A stretch of DNA of 64,000 bases from Clostridium sp. AN503 (GTDB lineage Bacteria; Bacillota; Clostridia; Lachnospirales; Lachnospiraceae). The notes beneath the pieces are model-generated. The model did not search any database, had not been told where the DNA came from, and saw nothing but the letters and a program-made list of their open reading frames with translations. The stretch covers positions 2,666,001 through 2,730,000 of the forward strand of contig NZ_JBFDTP010000002.1 in NCBI RefSeq assembly GCF_040719375.1. Reading direction: 5' to 3'. Shown piece after piece: positions 42,765 through 51,738 of the stretch. A program made the position numbers and the translations under genes. Position 1 is the stretch's first letter, and every line of letters starts with the position of its first letter.

Positions 42765-45476
42765 TTATTTGAGCAGGTACTTCTCCTCGTATTCTTCCAT
42801 AGAGATCGGCTTGCTGAACAAAAATCCCTGCAAAAGTTCAACGCCGCATTTGCGCAGCTCATCCATCTGCTCCTCCGTCTCGATCCCCTCTGCCACCAGA
42901 CGGATCCCCCGCTTTCGGCAGGTGTCCACAATGGAGGTTATGAACGCCCTGGTCTCAGGATTGTGCGATACATCTTCAATCATCACCCGGTCCAGCTTTA
43001 ATACGTCAAACTGCGCGGTAGCCAAAAGGCTGAGAGCCTTGGGATCAGTACCAAAATCAGCCAGCGCCACAATAAATCCGGCCTGGCGCAGATTCCGCAT
43101 AAGCGTCGGCAGACTGGAATCTCCTGCTTCCAGGCTTCCCTCTGTGATCTCAATCTCCACCTCCAGAAGGCCGGGAGAAATCTCATACTTTTCACATATA
43201 CTGCCAAGCTGCTTTACAAAAGAAGGCTGGGCCAGGGTATGCTTCGAAAAATTTATGGAAACAGGAAATGCCTCCTTCCCCATATCCACCCACTTTTTGA
43301 TCCTGGCACACACCGATTCAAATACAAAGAAATCGATCTGGCTGATCGTCTGGGTCTCCTCCAAAATCGGAAGGAAATTCCCCGGAAGGACCAGCGTTCC
43401 CGCCCCCGGATGATACCGGATCAAAGCTTCTGCACCGATCGCGGTACGGTCATCAGACGATACCTTGGGCTGCATATACACAACAAAGCGGTTCTTGTTG
43501 ATCTCCGACTCCAGGATATTGGGGTTGGACAGCTCCAAAAGTGCATCACTCTGGTGGCGGTAACGCCTGGATGCCGGATTGTTGCGGTAAAATGCCTTTT
43601 TATCCTCGTACATACAGGCATCAGCCTGAGACATCAGCTCGTTCATATCCTGGAGCTGCGCCGTCCACTGACTGCCGATGGCGGCACGACAGACCGTGTC
43701 CGCTTCAAACAGCGCCTTCAGTTCCTGAAGCCGTTCCTGGAAGTCCTGCTCCTCTATACCACGGCAGATGATGACAAACTCATCTCCGCCGATCCGGTAG
43801 AAGTCCGCCTTATGAAATGCCTCCCTCATCCGGTTTGACGCTTCCTTTAAGATCTTATCCCCGTATGCGTGCCCCCGCTTGTCGTTCAGATCCTTCAGCC
43901 CGTTGACGTCCAGATAAACAAGTCCCACAGGGATCCCGGAATTCTGCAGGGCCTCCGAATCCTTCATATAGCGGTTCCTGTTATAGAAGGAGGTCAGCGT
44001 ATCATGATAGCTTAAATGTGCCAGCTGCTCCTCATCCTCCGAACGCTCAATGGACAGCATCAGGAAATAACACAGGGTCCGGAGCATCGTGCTGATATAG
44101 GTCATGCGTTCCTGCGGGGGATTGTCCACACCCAGGCAGCCGCAGAATGCACCATCCCGCTCCAGAGGAGCCGCTACCAGGCTGTGGATGTTCTGGCTGT
44201 ATAAAATATCGTATTCTTCCGGTGAGCTCTCCCTGATCAGTTCCAGATCTGTGATCAGGACACATTCCCGGCGGTCAAACCTCGGCATCCAGCTGTCAAA
44301 GAACGACAGTTCTAATTCCTGGAGATTCTCTTTCTGAGGCTCCACACCTTCCTCACACCACTCAAAATCATTATAGGCAAGCCCGTCATCATGTACCAGG
44401 AAAATATAACAGCGCTCTGCCTCCAGGAACTTCCCCAGATACCGCAGGATCGCCGGGATTGATTCTGACAGCTTTTTGCTCTGGTACAATGTACGGACAC
44501 ACTCCATGATCACGTCTTCCGTCTTCAGGGTGTATTTCAGTTCCTGTTTCTCCGCCTCCGCCTCCGTAATATCAAAAGCGATCTCCATCCTCGCCGGCCT
44601 GCCGTCCCACAGGATATTCCGGTCCTTCAGCATATAATGCCGGCCAGTTACGGGGTTGGTATTTTCCCAGGTAAACGTCTCCCCTTCAGCGGAAATATGT
44701 CCTTTGCAGAAGTCACAGGGCGTATCTCGTCCCTGAAGCACCTCATAGCACTTTTTCCCCTCAAAGGAATCCAGGCCGAAATTCTGCAGTCCCACTTCAT
44801 TAATAAACAGCAGGTCATAGTTTTCCAGGTCTGCAACGTACATAAGCTCAGAAAGATCGTTTAAGGATGCCCGGAGCGCGGCAGACATTTTCTCCATCTG
44901 CTCCTTCTCTTTCTTACTGCTGGCCTCAGCCTCCTCCGCTGACTTTAAATTCCTGCGGTGATAGAATTCCCTGACTGCAAACAGGCAGATTCCCGCACCC
45001 AGCAGCAGAAACAGCGCGATGAATTTCCGCACAATACCGGCAACCTGGGCTTCTGTATATGCTTCCGCCTCAGATACCGCCCTGTCAGCCCTGTCAAACA
45101 GCTCCTCGCTCATGTCGTAAAGCCGCTGTGTCTCCCCGCCCTGGCGTACTTTTTGGATCTCATCTTTTACCTGCAGCCAGCTCTCTTTAAAATCTGACAT
45201 TGCCTCCAGATATCCCTGGTCAGGCAGCAGCGACAGATGATTGTCCCCCTCGCCGGTCATCAGTTCCTCAACGATCCCATCCAGCCGCTCGATCAACGCA
45301 TCGTTGGGCGAACCGTGCAGCTCCTCCTTCACAAGACGCTGAGAGGCTCCGCGGACAACGCCGGTATAATTGATCACGCGCGCATTCCCCTGGATGCTTA
45401 GTACAGATATCAGCGACCAGACACCTGACAGAATTAAAACAACTAACAATATAACTGGAGCAATCCTCTTCTTCAT
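42765..45476 (-). CDS. membrane GGDEF-EAL signalling protein with PAS and GAF domains
   Basis: Probable c-di-GMP enzyme or sensor, 903 residues. Two helices (about 6-28 and 152-172) enclose a helical external sensor. PAS-like domain follows (about 210-310, with a CDFC pair near 254-257), then GAF-like (about 345-480). GGDEF is intact at 563-567 in FYRIGGDEFVII and lacks an RxxD inhibitory site. EAL is at 683-685 (GAEALIRYHPG) with Asn742, Lys827, Glu863 and Gln883 kept. The DDFG motif reads ADFG (Ala806) and loop 6 is altered (DFGTDPKAL). Cyclase activity is therefore likely; phosphodiesterase activity is doubtful. AAGGGGAAG precedes the ATG. It may be cotranscribed with the corrin genes. Confidence 0.9.
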   Translation of the reverse strand: MKKRIAPVILLVVLILSGVWSLISVLSIQGNARVINYTGVVRGASQRLVKEELHGSPNDALIERLDGIVEELMTGEGDNHLSLLPDQGYLEAMSDFKESWLQVKDEIQKVRQGGETQRLYDMSEELFDRADRAVSEAEAYTEAQVAGIVRKFIALFLLLGAGICLFAVREFYHRRNLKSAEEAEASSKKEKEQMEKMSAALRASLNDLSELMYVADLENYDLLFINEVGLQNFGLDSFEGKKCYEVLQGRDTPCDFCKGHISAEGETFTWENTNPVTGRHYMLKDRNILWDGRPARMEIAFDITEAEAEKQELKYTLKTEDVIMECVRTLYQSKKLSESIPAILRYLGKFLEAERCYIFLVHDDGLAYNDFEWCEEGVEPQKENLQELELSFFDSWMPRFDRRECVLITDLELIRESSPEEYDILYSQNIHSLVAAPLERDGAFCGCLGVDNPPQERMTYISTMLRTLCYFLMLSIERSEDEEQLAHLSYHDTLTSFYNRNRYMKDSEALQNSGIPVGLVYLDVNGLKDLNDKRGHAYGDKILKEASNRMREAFHKADFYRIGGDEFVIICRGIEEQDFQERLQELKALFEADTVCRAAIGSQWTAQLQDMNELMSQADACMYEDKKAFYRNNPASRRYRHQSDALLELSNPNILESEINKNRFVVYMQPKVSSDDRTAIGAEALIRYHPGAGTLVLPGNFLPILEETQTISQIDFFVFESVCARIKKWVDMGKEAFPVSINFSKHTLAQPSFVKQLGSICEKYEISPGLLEVEIEITEGSLEAGDSSLPTLMRNLRQAGFIVALADFGTDPKALSLLATAQFDVLKLDRVMIEDVSHNPETRAFITSIVDTCRKRGIRLVAEGIETEEQMDELRKCGVELLQGFLFSKPISMEEYEEKYLLK

Positions 45477-45576
45477 GAACTCTTCCCCTTGCATGTTCAG
45501 CCAAATCCTGGGTCAGCGGTGGTTACGCACGTGCCACTGAGCGAAGCTGTTTTTTGATTTTTGTAACGTTCTGTCC

Positions 45577-45585
45577 ATCATACCA
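45577..45585 (-). promoter_or_regulatory. extended -10 promoter of the GGDEF-EAL gene
   Basis: Minus strand TGGTATGAT (TATGAT at 45582-45577), about 100 bases upstream of the start at 45476. No good -35. No cobalamin riboswitch is visible in 45477-45739. Confidence 0.45.
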
Positions 45586-45695
45586 CATATCGTCCTGTTT
45601 TTCCATACACATTATCTTTCCGTATCCAAATTCCATGCCGGATTCTTTAGCCGCGACGGTTCAGGGGACATCGCAACATTTTTTCTCACACTACT

Positions 45696-45732
45696 AAAAA
45701 CGCCCCGGCACAAAATCCTGCCGGAGCGTTTT
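45696..45732 (-). terminator. terminator after apt
   Basis: AAAACGCTCCGGCA and TGCCGGGGCGTTTTT pair around a six-base loop directly downstream of the apt stop, with a T-run on the minus strand. Confidence 0.85.
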
Positions 45733-45739
45733 CTATATT

Positions 45740-46264
45740 TTATTTTCCTTCATAGATAATAACGGAATCCACATCGTATCCTGACAGCTTCTCCCTGCCC
45801 TTAAGCCCCGCAAGCTCCATGACAAAGCAGATCTTCACCACTTCACCGCCCAACTGTTCAATCAGCCGGATGATCGCTTCTGTGGTGCCTCCTGTGGCGA
45901 TCAGATCATCCACGATGACCACCTTCTGCCCTGGCCTGATGGCATCCTTATGGATCTCGATCTCCGCAGAGCCGTACTCCAGATCATATTCCGCGGAAAT
46001 GGTCTCCCGCGGCAGCTTACCCTTTTTGCGGACCGGCACAAAGCTCTTGTGCTCCGCATAGGCCACCGGCACGCCGAAAATGAACCCTCGTGATTCCGGC
46101 CCTACTACCACATCAAAATCCAGATCCTTTACCATATCACGCAGGCTGTCCACTGCAAGCTGCAGTCCGTCCGCATCCTGCAGGATCGAAGTCACATCCC
46201 GGAAGATGATCCCCGGCTCCGGAAAATCCGGAATACTCACCACATAGTCTTCTAATCGCTTCAT
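45740..46264 (-). CDS. apt: adenine phosphoribosyltransferase
   Basis: Salvages adenine to AMP using PRPP. 174 residues. MKRLEDYVVSIPDFPEPGII at the start, the hood region VVVGPESRGFIFGVPVAYA, and the PRPP loop VVIVDDLIATGGTTEAII. ATG 46264 starts at the family N-terminus with GAAGGATGACAGG upstream; an ATG 36 bases earlier is too far. In many Clostridia apt directly precedes rel; here some 9 kb (GGDEF-EAL and corrin genes) lies between. It follows the GHL10 gene after 81 bases. Confidence 0.96.
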   Translation of the reverse strand: MKRLEDYVVSIPDFPEPGIIFRDVTSILQDADGLQLAVDSLRDMVKDLDFDVVVGPESRGFIFGVPVAYAEHKSFVPVRKKGKLPRETISAEYDLEYGSAEIEIHKDAIRPGQKVVIVDDLIATGGTTEAIIRLIEQLGGEVVKICFVMELAGLKGREKLSGYDVDSVIIYEGK

Positions 46265-46345
46265 CCTGTCATCCTTCTTCTCTTGCTTTTTATAAATCAT
46301 GGCCTGCCGCCACGTGAATATCTTAGCACAGTCCGCCGCGCCAGT

Positions 46346-47650
46346 CTAGCGGAAAATTGTCATCAGGTTCGCCACTTCCTTCTGACATGGTTCCTCCTGG
46401 AAGGAGCTGTACGCATAAAAGCAGTAGCCAGACACCTGCCCGGTCGCCCGTCCCGCTTCCACCTGCCGTTTCATGATATCATCGCGCCGCAGCCACTCCG
46501 GCACCTCATTGTTGTCATTGGAACTGGAACCTGTCTTGTACATGGCAAGTCCCAGGTACAGCCTTGCATTGCCCCTGTTCTTTAAGTTGATCCAGGTCTG
46601 GAGGTTATTGGAAAATGCAAACGGGGCCGCGCTCCCATCCGTAAGCTTGTGTTCAAACCCCCAGTAAATCTGCGGCATGATATAGTCGATATATCCGTCG
46701 TTTGACAGCCAGGTATCCACGTCCGCAAACAGCCTGTTGTCGCTGCGCAGATGATCTACGTATCCCTCCGGGCTGATTCCAAACTGCACCTCCGGCTTCA
46801 CTTCCTTTACCGCCTGATAGACCCCCTTCACCAGCTTGTTGATATTGTCCCGTCTCCAGTCGCTGATATCCATCGAAAAACTGGAAGCGTCGTATTCCGG
46901 CTTGTCAAACCAGCGGTTCGGATCGCTGTTGTCCACCTCCGGGTAGAAATAATCGTCAAAATGGATTCCATCCACATCATAATTCTGCACCACTTCCCGC
47001 ACGCCGCCTATGATCAGATCCCGCACCTGGGATATGGCAGGATTTAAGTAATACGCCCCATTCTGCTTTAACACCCACCGGTCATTGGAGGGGTCGCTGT
47101 CGCTCAGCCACTTTTTCGCCGGGCTCTGCTCCGACACCTGATCCCAGGTGTTGTGATATCCGGTCACGCGGTAAGGATTGATCCACGCATGGAACTGCAG
47201 TCCCCGGTTGTGGGCAGCCTTCACAAAATACGCCAGCGGGTCATAACCCGGGTCCTCCCCCTGGGTCCCCGTAATAAAACGGGACCACGGATAATAGGAC
47301 GACGGATACATGGCATCCGAATCCGGACGCACATGGACAAATACCGCGTTCATCTTAAGCTGCACGCACCGCTCCAGGATCGCATCCACTTCCTTCTGAT
47401 ACGCCGCTTCCTCAGACGGCATCTTCTCCCAGTCCAGATAGGAGATCCAGACTCCCCGCAGCTCATCCGACTTCTGGGCAGTGACACCCGACGGCGGCGC
47501 AGAGGCTGTCGGCGCAGCCATGGCCTGTACAGGACCTCCCCCTAAAAAAACGGCACAGGAAAGCAGGATCCCCGCCAGCGTGCGTATCCCGCCGCGAACC
47601 CTGCTCTTTATCCGGTGCTTCTCTGGTCTTATTTCTCTTTTGTTCTTCAT
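46346..47650 (-). CDS. exported glycosyl-hydrolase-like family 10 (GHL10) protein
   Basis: Secreted protein of the GHL10/YngK family (former DUF187), predicted glycosidase; substrates in the family are mostly unproven. 434 residues. A basic N-terminus and a hydrophobic segment (LAGILLSCAVFLGGGPVQAMAA) form a signal peptide. Barrel motifs: ELRGVWISYLDW, NAVFVHVRPDSDAMYPSSYY, LQFHAWINPYRV, DGIHFDDYFYP and IMPQIYWGFEH. It reaches the cell surface, unlike the GH28 and GH105 enzymes of the same region, so it could trim polymers before uptake. Thirty bases after a small membrane protein gene. Confidence 0.9.
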   Translation of the reverse strand: MKNKREIRPEKHRIKSRVRGGIRTLAGILLSCAVFLGGGPVQAMAAPTASAPPSGVTAQKSDELRGVWISYLDWEKMPSEEAAYQKEVDAILERCVQLKMNAVFVHVRPDSDAMYPSSYYPWSRFITGTQGEDPGYDPLAYFVKAAHNRGLQFHAWINPYRVTGYHNTWDQVSEQSPAKKWLSDSDPSNDRWVLKQNGAYYLNPAISQVRDLIIGGVREVVQNYDVDGIHFDDYFYPEVDNSDPNRWFDKPEYDASSFSMDISDWRRDNINKLVKGVYQAVKEVKPEVQFGISPEGYVDHLRSDNRLFADVDTWLSNDGYIDYIMPQIYWGFEHKLTDGSAAPFAFSNNLQTWINLKNRGNARLYLGLAMYKTGSSSNDNNEVPEWLRRDDIMKRQVEAGRATGQVSGYCFYAYSSFQEEPCQKEVANLMTIFR

Positions 47651-47680
47651 AGATCCTCCCTCGGCAGATAACGATTATTT

Positions 47681-47929
47681 TTAATATGGATAAATCCACG
47701 TCAGCGTAAGCAGCACGATCACCAGAATCCCCACTGCCGAAAACACCATCTCCGCAGTTTTCCCCATCGGCTGCATTTTGCCAAACAGCAGTAACATGAG
47801 CCAGCAGGCACAACACACAACGCCCCTAAAGATCAGGCGCGGCTCTCTTTTAGCAATGCAGCAATAGACCACCAGCAGAAGGTTTACTATAAGCAGGACC
47901 CTGTAAGTTATCACGTGTGATTTTTTCAT
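47681..47929 (-). CDS. small membrane protein of unknown function
   Basis: 82 residues starting MKKSHVITYRVLLIVNLLLV. Three hydrophobic stretches (about 8-22, 33-50 and 60-79) fill almost the whole chain. A strong AAGGAGGGA ribosome site precedes the start. No family is recognised. It sits 30 bases ahead of the GHL10 gene and is probably cotranscribed with it. Confidence 0.75.
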   Translation of the reverse strand: MKKSHVITYRVLLIVNLLLVVYCCIAKREPRLIFRGVVCCACWLMLLLFGKMQPMGKTAEMVFSAVGILVIVLLTLTWIYPY

Positions 47930-48062
47930 CGGGATTCCCTCCTTCTGACTGTACATCCATTATTTACCACTTAAAAACAGTATACCAAATGCGGGAGGAA
48001 AGAACAACTTTCAGAAATCTTAAATATATGTGAAGTACCATTTATTTGAAGTTTCTTTCTAT

Positions 48063-48117
48063 AAAAACAGAAGAAAGGATTTGCGATGTATTGGCACAAC
48101 GCAAATCCTTCCTTCTA
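48063..48117 (-). terminator. terminator after the lacI-type gene
   Basis: AGAAGGAAGGATTTGCG and CGCAAATCCTTTCTTCT form a 17-bp stem around a 14-base loop, followed by GTTTTTAT on the minus strand. It closes the transport/GH28/regulator transcript. Confidence 0.88.
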
Positions 48118-48128
48118 TTTTCTCCCCC

Positions 48129-49127
48129 TCAATGCTCTTCACGTATATTCTTCACCGTCTCCCTGACGACCAGCTTATTCTCCAAAAACACCCTGCTGTT
48201 ATCGATGATCCCGTCCTCCAGCCTCCGCAGCAGCACCCGGGTGCCTTCCCTGGCGATCTCGCTCATGCTCCTCTCCACGGTGGTCAGCTTCATGCTGTTG
48301 TAGCCGGATAGATCCCAGTTGTCGAAACCGATCAACGATACGTCGTCCGGTACCTTTAAACCGGCTTCCGCAATGGCCTCCCTGGCCCCGAAAGCCATCT
48401 CGTCATTAAAACAGAGGATCGCCGTCGGGTGATGCTCCAAAAGGACTTTCGCCCCCTGGTAGCCGCTGGCGTAGCGGTAGGTACCTCCTACGATCGGGAT
48501 CGTCTGCGGGTCTATGCCGTGTTTGCGGGCGGAGGTCTGCCAGCCGCGGTGACGCAGCCTGGTGGAATCCAGATTCGGCGCGCCCTCGATCACACAGATC
48601 TTCCGGTGCCCATTCTCGATCAGATAGTCCATGGCACGTTCCATCGCCTTCGCCTCGTCCGTCGTCACGTTGGGGGCGTCCACAAATACAGTCCGACAGA
48701 TGACCACCATCGGTATTTTTTTCTGTAAGACCTCATCCATAAACGCCTGGTCCTCGCTCCGCTGGCTCAGCACGATCACCCCATCAAAATAGCTGGGATT
48801 GAGCGTCCCCGGTTCATGCATATCGATACCTTTTACCACCACGTTGTATTTGCTGCCCACAATGCTGTAAACCCCGGTCAGCACATCATGCAGTACAAAA
48901 GGGGACGACATCTTGCTGATCGTCGAAAAATACAGCCCGATGACATAAGATCTGGACAGCTTCAGATTGATCGCCGCCTGATTCGGTACATAGCCCATCT
49001 CCTGTGCAATGTCAAGTATCCTCTTTCGTTTCTCCCCATTCTCAGTTCCAATTCCATTCAAAGCCCGGGACACGGTAGAATAGGAAACCCCCGCCCGTTT
49101 TGCAACATCTTTAATCGTAACCGCCAT
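48129..49127 (-). CDS. LacI-family transcriptional regulator
   Basis: Sugar-responsive repressor, 332 residues. N-terminal helix-turn-helix and hinge: MAVTIKDVAKRAGVSYSTVS, then MGYVPNQAAINLKLSRSYVIG. A periplasmic-binding-type effector domain follows, with IPMVVICRTVFVDAPNVTTD, ILCFNDEMAFGAREAIAEAG and SLIGFDNWDLSGYNSMKLTTV. Start at 49127 has ATGGAGATGGAGAG upstream. Placed downstream of GH28 and the ABC genes. Palindromes of LacI type between the SBP and GH105 genes (54557-54572, 54783-54794) are its likely targets. Confidence 0.94.
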   Translation of the reverse strand: MAVTIKDVAKRAGVSYSTVSRALNGIGTENGEKRKRILDIAQEMGYVPNQAAINLKLSRSYVIGLYFSTISKMSSPFVLHDVLTGVYSIVGSKYNVVVKGIDMHEPGTLNPSYFDGVIVLSQRSEDQAFMDEVLQKKIPMVVICRTVFVDAPNVTTDEAKAMERAMDYLIENGHRKICVIEGAPNLDSTRLRHRGWQTSARKHGIDPQTIPIVGGTYRYASGYQGAKVLLEHHPTAILCFNDEMAFGAREAIAEAGLKVPDDVSLIGFDNWDLSGYNSMKLTTVERSMSEIAREGTRVLLRRLEDGIIDNSRVFLENKLVVRETVKNIREEH

Positions 49128-49241
49128 ACTCTCCATCTCCATTTTCTGTCTGCCGCACAAGGCCCGAAGGCCCTTCCCCCTGCGGCGTTATTATTCTGAT
49201 AACTGCTGCCTGCTCCCGACCGGTTCACTGCTCCAACCGGT

Positions 49242-50795
49242 TCACCGCTCCAGCCTGCCAATATTTCCAAGAAGGTATGCATCCCCCTCCTGGCCTTCTA
49301 TCGTCACATCCCGGAGCGTAAGCTGCTCGATATTGTCCGCGAAAATCCCCATTTTCGCGCATGGCTCCAGGCCGTCCATCATGGCCGGCACGTCCGCCTT
49401 TGGCTCCGGCGCATAAGTAATATGGATGTGCTCCATAATGACCCTGCGGATCTTCTGCTCCGGCAAACCGTGCAGATATGCCGCCGCCACATGGCAGTTG
49501 GAAGCCTCGATCCTGTGAAATACCAGCGTCCTGATCTCCGGCGTCCGTTCGTCCACCGGGAGAGCTTCTTTGGTGCGCACATACTCTGTGTGCCCGTCCG
49601 GATCACAGTAATAAAAACAGTTGATCACAAACGGCGTCATCACGTGGTCCATACGGATATTTTCAAACAGGATCCCGTCGATCACCGCATCCCTGCCCCG
49701 TCCACGCCTGGTTTTGATCCGCAGCCCGCGGTCCGTGTGAAGGAACAGGCAGTCCTTTACCGTTATGTTCTTCACGCCTCCTGCCATCTCGCTGCCAATG
49801 GTGATGGAACCGTGGCCGTCCCTCATACAGCACTGGCGGATCGTCACATTTTCACATGGCGTCTTATACTTTGCACCCATATAGATCTTTCCGGATTTCA
49901 GGGCGATACAGTCATCTCCCAGGGAAAAATAAACGCCTGCTATCTCCACATCCCGGCAGGATTCCGGGTCCAGCCCGTCCGTATTCGGAGAATCCTTCGG
50001 ATTCAGCACCGTCAAATCCAGGAAACGAAGGCGGTCTGAAAAATACGGGTGGATATTCCAGCTGGGACTGTTCTGTACCCGGATGCCCTGCACCACCACA
50101 TCCTCGCAGTGGTTTAAAAAGATCATCCTTGGGCGGAATGCGGTCCGCTTCCTTTTCGCATCGTACCACCAGTTGTCCGGCTCGGACGACGCATTGCCCT
50201 CAATTGTGCCCTCTCCATACAATACCACATGTTTTACATTTACGCCAGTGATAATCCCGGAAAACATCGGCAGAGGATTGCCCTCCCATGTCCCCAGATT
50301 GTATTCGTCCTCCTCGTCGTAGCTCTGGACCATGCCGGGAAATACCGGGAACCTTGTCCGGTCCGTCTCTGCAGAGAGCACCGCCCCCTTTGCCAGCTCC
50401 AGACGCAGGCCATCCTTTAAAAACAGGCTGGTGATCCGGTAGGTGCCCGCCGGTACCAGCACCCGGCTGTCCTTCGGGCAGGCCATGATAGCCGCCTGGA
50501 TAAAGGTTGTGTCATCCTGCACCCCGTCGCCTTTTGCGCCGAATTCTTTAACATTTAAAGTGACGAACTCCCGGTCAGTACGGATCTCTACCGATGCGCC
50601 TTCCGCCGCCTCTACCCGGATCCGGTAATCCGTATCCGGCTTTAAACCATAGATGCTGGTGATCACCCGCTCTGTACTGCCGTACAGTACATCATTTACA
50701 TAAATTTCATATGGTTTCTCCGTCTCAAAGATGCCTCCATCCTCAATCTCAACCGCCGCACATCTTGCCGTCTGAAAAATACAATTGACCTTCAT
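49242..50795 (-). CDS. GH28 polygalacturonase-type hydrolase, cytosolic
   Basis: Right-handed beta-helix glycosidase that hydrolyses galacturonan or related pectic oligosaccharides. 517 residues. A short N-terminal beta domain (about 1-75) precedes the pectate-lyase-like start VKEFGAKGDGVQDDTTFIQA. Catalytic motifs are NTDGLD (PNTDGLDPES), GDDCIALKSG, GHGSITIGSE and RIKTRRGRG. No signal peptide is present, so it acts on imported oligomers. ATG 50795 follows GGAG by eight bases. After the permease genes but behind a hairpin terminator (50819-50852). Confidence 0.94.
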   Translation of the reverse strand: MKVNCIFQTARCAAVEIEDGGIFETEKPYEIYVNDVLYGSTERVITSIYGLKPDTDYRIRVEAAEGASVEIRTDREFVTLNVKEFGAKGDGVQDDTTFIQAAIMACPKDSRVLVPAGTYRITSLFLKDGLRLELAKGAVLSAETDRTRFPVFPGMVQSYDEEDEYNLGTWEGNPLPMFSGIITGVNVKHVVLYGEGTIEGNASSEPDNWWYDAKRKRTAFRPRMIFLNHCEDVVVQGIRVQNSPSWNIHPYFSDRLRFLDLTVLNPKDSPNTDGLDPESCRDVEIAGVYFSLGDDCIALKSGKIYMGAKYKTPCENVTIRQCCMRDGHGSITIGSEMAGGVKNITVKDCLFLHTDRGLRIKTRRGRGRDAVIDGILFENIRMDHVMTPFVINCFYYCDPDGHTEYVRTKEALPVDERTPEIRTLVFHRIEASNCHVAAAYLHGLPEQKIRRVIMEHIHITYAPEPKADVPAMMDGLEPCAKMGIFADNIEQLTLRDVTIEGQEGDAYLLGNIGRLER

Positions 50796-50818
50796 ATCCA
50801 ACACTCCTCGCTTATGGT

Positions 50819-50852
50819 TAAAAAGGGGACTCCCATTACGAGAATCCCCTTA
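50819..50852 (-). terminator. terminator between the permease and GH28 genes
   Basis: Minus strand AAGGGGA, 15-base loop, TCCCCTTTTT. It probably lowers expression of GH28 and the regulator relative to the importer. Confidence 0.7.
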
Positions 50853-50881
50853 TCTGTTTTATGAAATTACACTGGAATGCA

Positions 50882-51733
50882 TCAGCCCTTGACGCCGCCT
50901 GCCGAGATCCCGTCGATGAAGGAATCCTGGGCGCAGAAGAACACGATCAGGGAAGGGATGATGGTGATCAGGGACATCGCCAGGATACGGTTCCACTGGA
51001 AACCCGTATCGCCGTCCATGGACATACGCAGGTAAATGGAGTGCGTATATTTCGTCATGTTGGAGATGTAGATTAACGGTCCCTGGAAGTCGTTGGAGGT
51101 CCACATGAACTGGAACAGCGCACAGGATACCAGCGACGGTTTTAACATCGGGACGATCACATACCACAGGGTCTTTAAGGAGTTGCAGCCGTCGATCTTG
51201 GCCGCCTCCTCCAGCTCTCTCGGGATACCGCGGAGGAACTGCACCAGCATGAACACGAAGTAGGTATCCGCCGCAAACAAAGACGGTACGACCAGGGGCA
51301 GATAGGAATCTGTCCATCCCCAGCCATTGTACATGATGTACTGCGGCGCATTGAGCACTACCTGCGGTAAAAACAGGGTGGAGATCATCAGGGAGAACAG
51401 GATCCCCTTCCCGATGAAATTGAACCTGGCAAAACCATATGCGGTAATGGTTGCGGAGATCACCGTAAAGATCACCTTCGGGATCACAATCTTGTAGGTG
51501 TTGATCATGGAACTGATCAGGCTGATCTTTCCTCCATAGCTCTTAAACGCGTTATTGTATCCGTCGAACACCGGATTCTTCGGCCAGAACCATGCGCTTG
51601 TGAAGATCTCCGAGTTGGTCTTAAAGGTAGCTCCCACCATCCAGATCAGAGGATATACCATAACAAATCCAACGATGACCAACAGGACATAGCGCAGACA
51701 TGCGCTGAGTTTTGTTTTCTGCTCTCTTGTCAT
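50882..51733 (-). CDS. carbohydrate ABC transporter permease, MalG type
   Basis: Inner-membrane channel subunit of a CUT1 oligosaccharide importer, 283 residues with about six helices (YVLLVIVGFVMVYPLIWMVG first). The EAA loop is REELEEAAKIDGCNSLKTLW in form (PRELEEAAKIDGCNSLKTLW), and the C-terminal SFIDGISAGGVKG is typical of the MalG branch. GGGAGGTAG precedes the ATG, five bases after the MalF-type gene. No ATPase gene is linked; such systems often share an MsmX-type ATPase (family knowledge). Confidence 0.95.
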   Translation of the reverse strand: MTREQKTKLSACLRYVLLVIVGFVMVYPLIWMVGATFKTNSEIFTSAWFWPKNPVFDGYNNAFKSYGGKISLISSMINTYKIVIPKVIFTVISATITAYGFARFNFIGKGILFSLMISTLFLPQVVLNAPQYIMYNGWGWTDSYLPLVVPSLFAADTYFVFMLVQFLRGIPRELEEAAKIDGCNSLKTLWYVIVPMLKPSLVSCALFQFMWTSNDFQGPLIYISNMTKYTHSIYLRMSMDGDTGFQWNRILAMSLITIIPSLIVFFCAQDSFIDGISAGGVKG

Positions 51734-51738
51734 ACCAT

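Noticed and set aside
45525..45545. GCCACTG, a piece of the cobalamin riboswitch consensus, upstream of the GGDEF-EAL and corrin genes
   Set aside because: It is on the plus strand while the genes are on the minus strand, and none of the other conserved riboswitch segments are present.
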